From Microbacterium sp. LWO13-1.2 (GTDB taxonomy: Bacteria; Actinomycetota; Actinomycetes; Actinomycetales; Microbacteriaceae): a stretch of 64,000 nt of DNA. Numbering within the stretch: position 1 is the stretch's first letter; the number at the start of each line of letters is the position of its first letter. Shown piece by piece: positions 55,194 through 63,460 of the stretch. Location: NCBI RefSeq assembly GCF_038397725.1, contig NZ_CP151634.1:3596001-3660000 (forward strand), in the 5' to 3' direction. The position numbers were made by a program, and so were the translations under genes. Under the pieces are notes generated by a model. It ran no database searches. It was not told the DNA's origin and saw only the letters and a program-made list of their open reading frames with translations.

Positions 55194-56147
55194 ATGACAG
55201 AAGCGCGCACTGCCTGGGGAGTCGGCCTCACCACCATCGCCGGCGACGGCACCGTCCTGGATGCCTGGTTCCCCGAAGTCGGCTCCGGCCCGTTGAACGC
55301 AGCGGATGCCGCCGCAGCGGTTGTCACCTGGGAGGCGCTGGCCGAGCCCGACGAGCGGCGCAACGTCACCGTCGAGGTCGTGCAGCTGCAGATCGATCTG
55401 GATGCCGCACCCGCTTCGACGGCCGATGCCTACCTGCGTCTGCACGCCCTCTCCCACCTCGTGGTGCGCCCGAACGAGCTGAACCTCGACGGGATCTTCG
55501 GACACCTCCCGAACGTCGCGTGGACGAGCGCAGGGCCGATGCACCCGAGCGATGCCGCCCGCCTGCGACCGCTACTGCAACGTGCCGGCATCCAGGTGCA
55601 GGGACTGGACAAGTTCCCTCGGCTCACCGACTACGTCCTGCCGGCCGGCGTGCGGATCGCAGATGCCTCGCGAGTACGCCTGGGAGCGCACCTCTCCCCC
55701 GGCACGACCGTGATGCACGAGGGCTTCGTGAACTTCAACGCCGGAACGCTCGGCGCCGCCATGGTCGAGGGACGCATCTCGCAGGGCGTCGTCGTCGGGG
55801 CGGACAGCGACATCGGCGCCGGCGCATCGATCATGGGCACCCTCTCCGGCGGCGGCACCGTGCGGGTCTCGATCGGCGAGCGGTCGCTGCTGGGCGCGAA
55901 CGCCGGAATCGGCATCGCGCTCGGCGACGACTGCATCGTCGAGGCCGGTCTCTACGTCACGGCGGGCTCCAAGGTCCTCCTGGCTGACGGCCCCAACACC
56001 GCCGACGGCGGCAAGCGCGTCGTGAAGGCCGGCGAGCTGAGCGGCCGCAACGGTCTCCTGTTCTGGCGCAACTCCGTCACGGGTGCGATCGAGGCGAAGC
56101 ACCGCGCAGGCGTCGGCGTCACCCTGAACGAGGCGCTGCACGCCTGA
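55194..56147 (+). CDS. dapD: 2,3,4,5-tetrahydropyridine-2,6-dicarboxylate N-succinyltransferase
   Basis: 317 aa, the longer actinobacterial DapD type. N-terminal mixed domain, then the left-handed beta-helix with hexapeptide repeats from about residue 150 (VRIADASRVRLGAHLSPGTTV, GTLGAAMVEGRISQGVVVG, SDIGAGASIMGTLSGGG) and a C-terminal domain (SGRNGLLFWRNS). The catalytic Glu in AAMVEGRIS (about 199) is seen. It uses succinyl-CoA in the first committed step of the succinylase branch of lysine/diaminopimelate synthesis. Leaderless ATG. Confidence 0.96.
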   Translation: MTEARTAWGVGLTTIAGDGTVLDAWFPEVGSGPLNAADAAAAVVTWEALAEPDERRNVTVEVVQLQIDLDAAPASTADAYLRLHALSHLVVRPNELNLDGIFGHLPNVAWTSAGPMHPSDAARLRPLLQRAGIQVQGLDKFPRLTDYVLPAGVRIADASRVRLGAHLSPGTTVMHEGFVNFNAGTLGAAMVEGRISQGVVVGADSDIGAGASIMGTLSGGGTVRVSIGERSLLGANAGIGIALGDDCIVEAGLYVTAGSKVLLADGPNTADGGKRVVKAGELSGRNGLLFWRNSVTGAIEAKHRAGVGVTLNEALHA

Positions 56148-56217
56148 CAGCCCCCGCAGGCCTGTACTTCCGCTGGGCTGCTGGCGGGGCGCACAGGGTA
56201 CGTCTGACACCCCGTGC

Positions 56218-56389
56218 TAGTCTCATAGGGATGCCTCTCGCGAGAGCGAGACGTCTGCGTCGTCGACACGCTCCCGCGCCACTTGCTGGTTCTGGCCTTT
56301 TCGAACGGCGAAACGATGCGCGATCCCGCGCCGTCGCCCACCTTCCCGCACAGCGCCTCTGTTGCGTGTGCACTCACGGAGATACATCT
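56218..56389 (+). promoter_or_regulatory. Promoter and structured 5' leader of DEAD-box helicase 2
   Basis: TAGTCT (56218-56223) is 7 nt before an ATG at 56231 whose frame runs without a stop into the helicase. Within the leader are a perfect 12-nt palindrome CTCTCGCGAGAG, a GAGCG/CGCTC stem, a TTTCG/CGAAA stem and a GCGCG/CGCGC stem. The main start is taken as 56390, which has GGAG upstream. Confidence 0.55.
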
Positions 56390-57748
56390 ATGACTTCCTT
56401 CCTCGACCTCGGCGTGCCCGCCGATCTCGCTGCAGTCCTTGCTGCAGATGGCAAGACCGAGGCGTTCGCCATCCAGCGCGACACCCTCCCCGACTCCCTC
56501 GCCGGCCGTGACCTCCTCGGCCGCGGCCGCACCGGCAGTGGCAAGACCATCGCCTTCGCGCTTCCGCTCGTCGCCCGTCTCGCGGCGTCGTCCCGCTCCA
56601 GCCGCGCCGGCCACCCGCGCGGCCTCGTGCTCGCTCCGACCCGCGAGCTCGCCACCCAGATCGCAGCGACCATCGCGCCGCTCGCGGCAGCAGCCGGCCT
56701 CCGCGTCACCACCGTGTTCGGTGGCGTCAGCCAGCGCCCGCAGGAGCAGGCACTCCGCAGCGGCGTCGACATCGTCGTCGCCTGCCCCGGCCGTCTCGAA
56801 GACCTGATGAAGCAGCGGGTCGTGCACCTCGACGCCGTCGAGATCACCGTGCTCGACGAGGCCGACCACATGGCCGACCTCGGCTTCCTGCCCGGTGTCA
56901 CCCGCATCCTCACCGCGACTCCGGCCGGCGGACAGCGTCTGCTGTTCAGCGCCACGCTGGACCGCGGTATCGACACCCTCGCTCGCCGGTTCCTGTCGAA
57001 CGCGGTCAGCCACGAGGTCGACGAGTCCAGCGTGCCGGTCGGCGAGATGACGCACCGCGTGCTCGTCGTCGATTCCACCGACAACAAGACGACCCTGGTC
57101 CGCGAACTCGCGTCCGGCACCGGCCGCCGCATCCTGTTCACCCGCACCAAGCACCAGGCGAAGAAGCTCGCCAAGCAGCTGACCGCCGCCGGCATCCCGG
57201 CTGTGGATCTGCACGGCAACCTGTCCCAGAACGCGCGTGAGCGCAACCTGGGCGCGTTCTCGTCCGCTCCGGAAGACGGCGGCGTGCGCGTGCTCGTCGC
57301 CACCGACGTCGCCGCCCGCGGTGTGCACGTCGACAACGTCGACCTGGTCGTGCACGTCGACCCGCCGATGGAGCACAAGGCGTACCTGCACCGCTCGGGT
57401 CGTACCGCGCGCGCAGGCGCTGCCGGTACCGTCGTCACCGTCGTGCTCCCCGAGCAGCGTCGTGACGTGAAGGACCTTCTCCGCAAGGCATCCATCACCG
57501 CACCTCTCGAAGACGTCACCGCCGGTGCCGTCGCCGAGCTCGTCGGCCAGCGTGCCGAGCACGTGCGCCCGGCGCCGATCGTTCAGCAGCAGCCGCAGCG
57601 TCAGGCGCCCAAGCAGCGCCCCGCCGGTGCCGGCGCTCCCCCGGCCCGTCGCAGCCGCCGTCCCCGTCCTGCCGGTCAGGGTCAGGCGCAGGGTGCCGGT
57701 CGCGGCCAGGGTGGCGGCCAGGGCCGTCGCAGCTCGCAGGGACGCTGA
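56390..57748 (+). CDS. DEAD-box RNA helicase (RhlE-like) with Pro/Gln/Gly/Arg tail
   Basis: 452 aa. Motifs: FAIQRDTLPDSL (Q, about 25), GRTGSGKTIAFA (I, about 46), PTRELATQ (Ia, about 80), CPGRLEDL (Ib), VLDEADHMADLGF (II, about 155), SATLD (III, about 188), ILFTRTKHQAKKL (IV, about 250), ATDVAARGVHV (V, about 305) and HRSGRTARAG (VI). The tail is basic and low-complexity. Motif III is SAT, as expected. It differs from helicase 1 in the tail and in sequence, so the two are old paralogues. An upstream in-frame ATG would add 53 residues. Confidence 0.92.
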   Translation: MTSFLDLGVPADLAAVLAADGKTEAFAIQRDTLPDSLAGRDLLGRGRTGSGKTIAFALPLVARLAASSRSSRAGHPRGLVLAPTRELATQIAATIAPLAAAAGLRVTTVFGGVSQRPQEQALRSGVDIVVACPGRLEDLMKQRVVHLDAVEITVLDEADHMADLGFLPGVTRILTATPAGGQRLLFSATLDRGIDTLARRFLSNAVSHEVDESSVPVGEMTHRVLVVDSTDNKTTLVRELASGTGRRILFTRTKHQAKKLAKQLTAAGIPAVDLHGNLSQNARERNLGAFSSAPEDGGVRVLVATDVAARGVHVDNVDLVVHVDPPMEHKAYLHRSGRTARAGAAGTVVTVVLPEQRRDVKDLLRKASITAPLEDVTAGAVAELVGQRAEHVRPAPIVQQQPQRQAPKQRPAGAGAPPARRSRRPRPAGQGQAQGAGRGQGGGQGRRSSQGR

Positions 57749-57779
57749 TCTAGCCTCGCTCCCCATCTCGGGGTCGTAC

Positions 57780-57810
57780 ATGGCCGCCATCCTTTGAGGA
57801 TGGCGGCCAT
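57780..57810. terminator. Intrinsic terminator after helicase 2
   Basis: A 13-bp perfect stem (57780-57792 with 57798-57810) with a TTTGA loop, between helicase 2 and the convergent SRPBCC gene. Confidence 0.85.
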
Positions 57811-57857
57811 CTGCGTCTCCCGGCGTGCTCGGAACGCGCTGATCAGAGCCTGCGGCC

Positions 57858-58334
57858 TCAGCGCCGCACGGACTCCAGGACGACCGGATCTGCGCATCCC
57901 CTGGCGAAGCCGGCGATGCGCCGCCGGATCTCGAAGCCCAGCACCCGCACGCCGATCCACTCGGCCACTGGAGCGAGCCATATCGGACGGCAGGAGAAGT
58001 TGTACTTCCACACCGCGAGCGTGCCCGTGCCGGACGGCGCGGGCGTGAAGCGCCAGCCGCCGCCGAGCTTCGAGAAGAACCAGGGACCGTCCACCATCAC
58101 CATCCCCACGTTCGTCGGCGGGGCGTACGAGACGTAGCGACTGACCATCGAGAAGCCGAAACGCTGACGGGTGTAGGTGAGCACGTCCTTGTCCGCGGCT
58201 GTCGCGCCGTCGAGGAAGTGCTGTTCGCTGATGAATCGATCCCAGCGCCGGCGTACCTGACCTGTCGTCTGCGACACCGCGAACGCCGTCGCCGGATCCA
58301 CCGGGACGACGACCTCAGCGCTGACGACCGGCAC
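57858..58334 (-). CDS. SRPBCC (START-like) lipid-binding-fold protein
   Basis: 158 aa, the size of a single polyketide-cyclase/SRPBCC domain. The N-terminal VVSAEVVVPVDPATAFAV is the usual first strand and helix; central strands include VSRYVSYAPPTNVGMVMV and LAVWKYNFSCRP; the long C-terminal helix follows. It begins 9 nt after the gltA stop, so both share a transcript. The ligand is unknown. GTG start at 58334. Confidence 0.82.
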   Translation of the reverse strand: MPVVSAEVVVPVDPATAFAVSQTTGQVRRRWDRFISEQHFLDGATAADKDVLTYTRQRFGFSMVSRYVSYAPPTNVGMVMVDGPWFFSKLGGGWRFTPAPSGTGTLAVWKYNFSCRPIWLAPVAEWIGVRVLGFEIRRRIAGFARGCADPVVLESVRR

Positions 58335-58343
58335 GGTCGTGGC

Positions 58344-59639
58344 TCAGCGGCCCGGGTACTGCCGTTCCGGCCAGCCGGTGTACAGCTGCTGCGGCCGGCC
58401 GATCTTCGTCTGCGGGTCGTTCTGCAGCTCGCGCCACTGGGCGAGCCAGCCCGGCAGACGGCCGATCGCGAACAGCACGGTGAACATGCGGGTCGGGAAA
58501 CCCATCGCCTTGTAGATGACGCCGGTGTAGAAGTCGACGTTCGGGTACAGCCGACGCTCGCGGAAGTAGTCGTCGGCGAGTGCGAGCTCCTCGAGCTCCT
58601 GGGCGAGATCCAGAAGCGGATCGGTGACCCCGAGCTCGGCGAGAACCTCGCGAGCCGCCTCCTTCACGAGCTTGGCGCGCGGGTCGTAGTTCTTGTACAC
58701 CCGGTGCCCGAAGCCCATCAGCTTCACGCCCTCTTCCTTGTTCTTCACCCGCTCGACGAAGCGCGAGACGCTCTGTCCCGAGTCGCGGATCTGGCCGAGC
58801 ATCGTCAGCACGGCCTCGTTCGCACCGCCGTGCAGGGGTCCGGAGAGGGCCTGGATGCCCGCCGAGATCGACGCGAACTGATTCGCTCCGGTGGACCCGA
58901 CGAGGCGGACCGTCGACGTGGAGGCGTTCTGCTCGTGGTCTTCGTGCAGGATGAGCAGCAGCTCGAGCGCCTTCGACATCACCGGGTTGATCTCGTAGGG
59001 CTCGGAATGCACGCCGAAGTTCAGCTTCAGGAAGTTGTCGACGAAGCTCAGCGAGTTGTCCGGGTAGAGGAACGCCTGACCGATGCTCTTCTTGTGCGCG
59101 TACGCGGCGATGACGGGAAGCTTCGCGAGCATCCGGACCATGTTCAGCTCGACGTGCTCGGGGTTCGCCGGGTCGGATTCCTGCTGGTAGTACGTCGAAA
59201 GGGCAGCCACCGCGGAGGAGAGCACCGCCATCGGGTGCGCGTTGTCCGGCAGCGCCTGGAAGAAGTGCTTGAGATCTTCGTGCAGCAGCGTGTGGCGGCG
59301 GATCTTCTCGTCGAACTCCGCCAGCTCGGATGCCGACGGCAGCTCGCCGTAGATGAGCAGCCAGGCGACTTCGAGGTAATTCGTGTTGCCCGCGAGCTGC
59401 TCGATCGGATATCCGCGATAGCGCAGGATGCCCTTGTCACCGTCGATGAAGGTGATGTCGGACTTCGTCGAGGCCGTGTTGACGAAGCCGTAGTCCAGCC
59501 CGGTGTAGCCGGTCTGGCGGGTCAGCGTGGAGAAGTCGATGCTGTTATGCCCTGCGGTGCCGCGCACCAGGGGGAACTCTGCGGTGGTCTCACCGATCGT
59601 CAGCTTCGCTGTGGCCTGCTGGTCTGCCGCTGCGCTCAC
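58344..59639 (-). CDS. gltA: Citrate synthase
   Basis: 431 aa, type II (hexameric-type) citrate synthase. Visible: GILRYRGYPIEQL near residue 77, active-site His in SGPLHGGANEAV (about 265) and GFGHRVYKNYDPRAK (His about 305), and catalytic Asp in VDFYTGVIYKAMGFP (about 362). Condenses oxaloacetate and acetyl-CoA. GTG at 59639 is preferred over one at 59666 because GAGGAGG stands 6 nt before it. SRPBCC gene follows in the same operon. Confidence 0.96.
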   Translation of the reverse strand: MSAAADQQATAKLTIGETTAEFPLVRGTAGHNSIDFSTLTRQTGYTGLDYGFVNTASTKSDITFIDGDKGILRYRGYPIEQLAGNTNYLEVAWLLIYGELPSASELAEFDEKIRRHTLLHEDLKHFFQALPDNAHPMAVLSSAVAALSTYYQQESDPANPEHVELNMVRMLAKLPVIAAYAHKKSIGQAFLYPDNSLSFVDNFLKLNFGVHSEPYEINPVMSKALELLLILHEDHEQNASTSTVRLVGSTGANQFASISAGIQALSGPLHGGANEAVLTMLGQIRDSGQSVSRFVERVKNKEEGVKLMGFGHRVYKNYDPRAKLVKEAAREVLAELGVTDPLLDLAQELEELALADDYFRERRLYPNVDFYTGVIYKAMGFPTRMFTVLFAIGRLPGWLAQWRELQNDPQTKIGRPQQLYTGWPERQYPGR

Positions 59640-59816
59640 GCGGACCTCCTCATAGGTGTCTTGCACGTAGGTCTCTCGACTTCAGTCAAAAAAATCAGGG
59701 CGATGTCACGACGCAGAGCGTCAGGCCGGGTCACAGCCGAATCGCTTTTACAGCCTAGTAGCCGCATCGGCCTACTGTGACATCCGCCAAGAGACATCGC
59801 TCAGGCGGGAGAGATC
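59640..59816 (-). promoter_or_regulatory. gltA: gltA promoter and leader
   Basis: 177 bp between dapC and gltA. TAGGCT at 59752-59757 (minus strand) predicts a leader of about 105 nt. It contains a run of seven Ts at 59688-59694 in a GC-rich genome, a GACGC/GCGTC hairpin upstream of the T-run, and a near-perfect 10-bp inverted repeat (59700-59709 with 59777-59787). Nothing else coding was found. Confidence 0.5.
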
Positions 59817-60929
59817 CTACAGATTTCCGCCAAGCAGACGCCGCGCTGCTTCGACGACTCGCTCGCTCGGCGCGGTCAGCGCGAGTCGCACGTGCTCTCC
59901 GGAGCTCGCACCGTAGAACGGGCCGGGACCCGCCAGGATGCCGAGTTCGGAGAGTCGCTGCATCGACTCCCATGCATCACGGCCTTCGGTGGCCCACAGG
60001 TACAGGCCTGCCTCAGAGCCATCGACCCGGAAGCCCGCAGCCTCCACAGCCGGACGAAGGAGGTCGCGCCGCTCGCGGTACAGCTCCTTCTGCGCAGCGA
60101 CGTGCTCGTCATCCCTCAAGGCGACGGCCATGGCATGCTGCACCGGAGCGGGCGGCATCAGGCCGAGGTGCTTGCGGGCCATGAGCAGTTCACCGACGTT
60201 CCGAGCGCAGCCGGCGAGGAACGCCGCCCGGTATCCGGCCAGGTTCGACTGCTTGCTCAAGGAGTACACGCTGAGCAGGTTGGCCCGACTGCCGCCGGTG
60301 ACTCGGGGGTCGAGCACCGAGGGCACCGGCTCGGTGGCCCAGGGGCCGTCCCAGCCGAGTTCTGCGTAGCATTCGTCGCTCGCGAGCACGGCTCCGAGTT
60401 CGCGAGCACGTTTCACCGCGGCGGTGAGCTCGCTGATCGACCACGTCCGTCCGTCCGGGTTGCCCGGCGTGTTGATCCAGATGAGCTTGGTGCCATCCGG
60501 CCATTCCGCTGGGTCATCGGCCGGCAACGGCGTCGCGCCTGCGACGCGCGCACCGACCTCATACGTGGGGTAGGCCACGCGGGGGTGCACGACGATGTCA
60601 CCCTCGCCGAGGCCGAGGAGCGTCGGCAGCAGTGCGACGAGTTCCTTGGATCCGATCGTCGGGAGCACGTTGTCGACGGTGAGATCCGGCACGCCGCGGC
60701 GGCGCGCATACCAGTCGACGATGGCTTCACGCAGGGCCGGCGTGCCGACAGTCTGAGGGTAGGCGTGCGCATCGGTGGCCTCGGCGAGCGCGCGGCGGAT
60801 GATCTCAGGCGTGGGGTCGACCGGGGAACCGATGGAGAGATCGACGATCCCCTGCGGATGCTGAGATGCGCGCTCCCGGTACGGAGCGACGGCGTCCCAC
60901 GGATAATCTGCGAGGTCGCGGATGCTCAC
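59817..60929 (-). CDS. dapC: N-succinyldiaminopimelate aminotransferase
   Basis: 370 aa fold type I PLP enzyme. IDLSIGSPVDPTPE-type N-terminal loop (about 30), NTPGNPDGRTW (about 157), the PLP lysine in YSLSKQSNLAGYR (about 230) and AGPGPFYG (about 335) match the actinobacterial DapC. It makes N-succinyl-LL-diaminopimelate between DapD and DapE. The GTG start follows the ferredoxin stop with no gap (TAAGTG), so translation is coupled. Confidence 0.93.
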   Translation of the reverse strand: MSIRDLADYPWDAVAPYRERASQHPQGIVDLSIGSPVDPTPEIIRRALAEATDAHAYPQTVGTPALREAIVDWYARRRGVPDLTVDNVLPTIGSKELVALLPTLLGLGEGDIVVHPRVAYPTYEVGARVAGATPLPADDPAEWPDGTKLIWINTPGNPDGRTWSISELTAAVKRARELGAVLASDECYAELGWDGPWATEPVPSVLDPRVTGGSRANLLSVYSLSKQSNLAGYRAAFLAGCARNVGELLMARKHLGLMPPAPVQHAMAVALRDDEHVAAQKELYRERRDLLRPAVEAAGFRVDGSEAGLYLWATEGRDAWESMQRLSELGILAGPGPFYGASSGEHVRLALTAPSERVVEAARRLLGGNL

Positions 60930-61250
60930 TTACTCGCCCTGCGGCGGGAGAGCACTGATGATCGGGTGGTCGAAGGCGAGGACGCCCGTCTTGGCCGCGC
61001 CACCAGGGGAACCGATCTCGTCGAAGAACTCGACATTCGCCTTGTAGTAGTCGGCCCACTCCTCGGGGAGATCGTCCTCGTAGTAGATCGCCTCGACCGG
61101 ACACACCGGTTCACAGGCACCGCAGTCCACGCATTCATCCGGATGGATGTACAGCGAACGCTCCCCCTCATAGATGCAGTCCACGGGGCACTCGTCGATG
61201 CAAGCACGATCCTTCACATCGACACACGGCAGAGCGATCACATACGTCAC
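60930..61250 (-). CDS. fdxA: 7Fe ferredoxin (3Fe-4S and 4Fe-4S), FdxA type
   Basis: 106 aa. Cys pattern: [19 protein letters not shown] (about 9-25) for one cluster and [15 protein letters not shown] (about 40-53) for the other, as in mycobacterial FdxA. The acidic C-terminal half ([15 protein letters not shown]) is normal. Electron carrier in the cytoplasm, partner not shown. GTG at 61250 is leaderless. dapC follows directly. Confidence 0.95.
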   Translation of the reverse strand: MTYVIALPCVDVKDRACIDECPVDCIYEGERSLYIHPDECVDCGACEPVCPVEAIYYEDDLPEEWADYYKANVEFFDEIGSPGGAAKTGVLAFDHPIISALPPQGE

Positions 61251-61256
61251 CGCTCC

Positions 61257-61262
61257 AGTCTA
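61257..61262 (-). promoter_or_regulatory. -10 element of leaderless fdxA-dapC operon
   Basis: TAGACT on the minus strand, 6-nt spacer, then GTG at 61250. It overlaps the last codon and stop of the upstream membrane-protein gene. Confidence 0.62.
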
Positions 61263-61736
61263 CGACTCGTGGCTGGACGCAGATCTCCGAACACCCGGAT
61301 CAAGGGGCACGGCAGTGATGAGCGGCGCCTGCTCCGGCGATTCCGCGACGGGGGCCTGCTCCGCATGCGTGCGCACCTGCAGACGAGAGAATGAGGGCCA
61401 GGCGACGGCGAGGAGCACGAGCCCCGCCACGATGTACGTCCAGATACGCCCGGAGAGGGTGTCCTCCACGACGACGGAACCGCCGGGACCGACGCCCGAG
61501 ATGAGCACGAGCGTTCCGATCATTCCGAGGCCCGCCGCGAGAGTCGCGCCGCGATCGTGGGTGAGCGCTCGGATCGCGATGAGAATCGCGGCGCAGGCGA
61601 TCGCGCCGATGATGAGGCCCACCGGGATCGGCCCCCACATCAGGCTGTGCCCGATCGTTCCGGCGACGCCATAGACACCGCCGACGAGTGCCGCGGCGAT
61701 CCACGACAGAACTCGGGAGATCCAGCTGATGCGCAC
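61260..61736 (-). CDS. Four-TM membrane protein (DUF6113-like)
   Basis: 158 aa. Hydrophobic segments at about residues 8-28, 37-57, 67-87 and 98-118, then a cytoplasmic-like tail with Glu/Pro. Similar proteins are found immediately upstream of fdxA in related actinobacteria; I recall the name DUF6113 but cannot verify it. Function unknown. GTG at 61736 is leaderless, and the gene ends 9 nt before fdxA. Confidence 0.72.
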   Translation of the reverse strand: MRISWISRVLSWIAAALVGGVYGVAGTIGHSLMWGPIPVGLIIGAIACAAILIAIRALTHDRGATLAAGLGMIGTLVLISGVGPGGSVVVEDTLSGRIWTYIVAGLVLLAVAWPSFSRLQVRTHAEQAPVAESPEQAPLITAVPLDPGVRRSASSHES

Positions 61737-61742
61737 CTCAGA

Positions 61743-61748
61743 ATTCTA
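61743..61748 (-). promoter_or_regulatory. -10 element of leaderless DUF6113-like gene
   Basis: TAGAAT on the minus strand, 6-nt spacer, then GTG at 61736. Confidence 0.68.
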
Positions 61749-61762
61749 CTCGGGCCGAACGT

Positions 61763-62077
61763 TCAGGCCGCGAGGCCTGCCAGACGGAGCAGCGCTGCCA
61801 CCAGCGCCGCGGCGAACACGACGACGAGGAACGACTGCTTCAGCCACAGGAGCCCTGCTGCCACGAGGAGCGCAGGCACCCTGGCGTCGACGATGACCGC
61901 CTGGCCGTCGCCGAGCGTCTGCACGGCCACGAGAGCGGCGAGCAGCCCGACGGTGAGCAGGTCGGAGATGCGGGCCGGACGCGGCGCTTCGAGCGCCTTC
62001 GGCGGCACGAGGTAGCCGATCGCCTTGAGCGCCAGACAGATCAGCGCGGCGAGAAGTATCGCGCTCCACACGCTCAT
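61763..62077 (-). CDS. azlD: Branched-chain amino acid exporter small subunit, AzlD family
   Basis: 104 aa, three to four hydrophobic segments (about residues 4-24, 38-56, 66-80, 82-100). The N-terminal ALICLALKAIGYLVPPKAL segment is typical for AzlD. It forms an exporter with AzlC; export of branched-chain amino acids or related compounds is the known activity. ATG at 62077 overlaps the azlC stop as ATGA. Confidence 0.9.
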   Translation of the reverse strand: MSVWSAILLAALICLALKAIGYLVPPKALEAPRPARISDLLTVGLLAALVAVQTLGDGQAVIVDARVPALLVAAGLLWLKQSFLVVVFAAALVAALLRLAGLAA

Positions 62078-62790
62078 CGCGGCACCTCCGAGGCGTTCGT
62101 CGCCGCCGCGGCGGGTTCAGCACGGCCGAGCCAGTTGAACCAGCCGACGAGGATAGCGACGATCGCGGCGACGAGCACCGGCAGTCCCGGCATCAGGAAC
62201 GGGGTGAATGCGGCGGCGACGACAGCAGCCGCGATGCCGACGGCGATGGCCTGACGCTGCTTCAAACGCGGCCACAGCAGCGCCAGGAACGCCGCGGCGG
62301 CCGCGGCATCCAGCCCCCAGGTCTTCGGATCCCCGAGCACATCTCCGACGAGAGCACCGATGAGCGTCGTGGCGTTCCACCCCAGGAAGATCCCGATCCC
62401 GGTGACCCAGAACCCGACCTGTCGCAGACGCGGATCGTTCTGCGAGATCGCGACCGCGGTGGACTCGTCGATCGTGAAGTGCGCGGCGGCGGCGCGCCGC
62501 CAGGCGCCTCCCCCGACGACGGGCGACATCCGCATCCCGTAGGCGACGTTGCGGACGCCCAGAAGTGCGGCGGACGCGACCGCGGAGGGCAGGGCGGCAA
62601 GGCCCCCGGCCGCGAACACCCCGACGAAGGCGAACTGCGACCCGCCGGTGAACATCAGCAGGCTCAGGACGCAGGCCTGCAGGACGTCCAATCCGGCCGC
62701 GACGGCGAGTGCTCCGAAGGAGATGCCGTAGGCGCTGGTCGCGAGCACCACACCCAGCGCCTCGCGCCAGACCTCACGTTCCGCGGACAC
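62074..62790 (-). CDS. azlC: Branched-chain amino acid exporter large subunit, AzlC family
   Basis: 238 aa, about six to eight hydrophobic segments. The signature LSLLMFTGGSQFAFVGV (about 45) and LLGVRNVAYGMRMSP (about 77) are typical AzlC, followed by ESTAVA and DPKTWGLD loops. GTG at 62790 is chosen because AAGGGAG lies 6 nt upstream; a TTG at 62823 would overlap the palindromic operator. The operon azlC-azlD is divergent from the XRE-cupin regulator gene. Confidence 0.92.
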   Translation of the reverse strand: MSAEREVWREALGVVLATSAYGISFGALAVAAGLDVLQACVLSLLMFTGGSQFAFVGVFAAGGLAALPSAVASAALLGVRNVAYGMRMSPVVGGGAWRRAAAAHFTIDESTAVAISQNDPRLRQVGFWVTGIGIFLGWNATTLIGALVGDVLGDPKTWGLDAAAAAAFLALLWPRLKQRQAIAVGIAAAVVAAAFTPFLMPGLPVLVAAIVAILVGWFNWLGRAEPAAAATNASEVPR

Positions 62791-62811
62791 GCAGCTCCCT
62801 TCGACAGACAA

Positions 62812-62831
62812 GCGTTCGTTCAAACGAACGC
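62812..62831. promoter_or_regulatory. Operator-like palindrome upstream of azlC
   Basis: 9-bp arms GCGTTCGTT and AACGAACGC with a CA spacer, 22 nt before the azlC start. Shares the core AAACGAWCG with the second palindrome. Confidence 0.6.
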
Positions 62832-62870
62832 ACGTCTATCATTCTGAACAGTGCGTTGCGGATAGTCAAG

Positions 62871-62884
62871 CGAACGATCGTTTG
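62871..62884. promoter_or_regulatory. Operator-like palindrome upstream of the XRE-cupin gene
   Basis: CGAACGATCGTTTG with a perfect core AACGATCGTT (62873-62882), ending 13 nt before the regulator's ATG. Confidence 0.6.
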
Positions 62885-62897
62885 ACATGATGAACAC

Positions 62898-63446
62898 ATG
62901 GAGGATCTGCGCACTCGAATCGCTCGCACCCTGCGGCGGGAGCGGGAGTCGGCCGGCTTGTCGGTCTCCGAGCTCGCCCGCCGCGCCGGCATCTCGAAGG
63001 CGACCGTCTCTCAGCTCGAGAGCGGCGCGGGCAACCCGAGCGTCGAGACTCTCTGGGCATTGGGCGTCGCCCTCGATGTGCCGTTCGCGGTACTCGTCGA
63101 TCAGCAGGCCAACGCCCCGACGCTCATTCGCGCCGCCGATCTTGCCGGGGTGCCAGCCGCGGCGGCGGCATACAGCGCGACGCTGCTCGCGGCCAGCCCT
63201 CCCGGCGCCCGCAGAGATCTGTATCTCATCCAAGCGGACCCCGGAAAGGCTCGGGTATCCGATCCGCACCACCCGGGGACGACCGAGCACGTCATCCTGA
63301 TCTCCGGCGAAGCACAGGTCGGTCCCGTGGGCGAAACCGTGACCCTCCGGCCAGGCGACTACCTCTCGTACCCGGGCGATGCTCCGCACATCTTCGAAGC
63401 GGCCGCGCCGGGCACGAGTGCGGTGCTCATCTCAGAGCTCCGCTGA
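62898..63446 (+). CDS. XRE-family regulator with C-terminal cupin domain
   Basis: 182 aa. Helix-turn-helix at about 5-60 (RRERESAGLSVSELARRAGIS, ATVSQLESGAGNPSVETLWAL) and a cupin at about 105-182 (HHPGTTEHVILISGEAQV, LRPGDYLSYPGDAPHIFEA). HTH plus cupin regulators commonly sense a small ligand and repress a neighbouring operon, here azlCD. ATG at 62898 has CATGAT 6 nt upstream. Two palindromes in the shared intergenic region are its likely operators. Confidence 0.92.
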   Translation: MEDLRTRIARTLRRERESAGLSVSELARRAGISKATVSQLESGAGNPSVETLWALGVALDVPFAVLVDQQANAPTLIRAADLAGVPAAAAAYSATLLAASPPGARRDLYLIQADPGKARVSDPHHPGTTEHVILISGEAQVGPVGETVTLRPGDYLSYPGDAPHIFEAAAPGTSAVLISELR

Positions 63447-63460
63447 CCCCCCTCGGCCGT

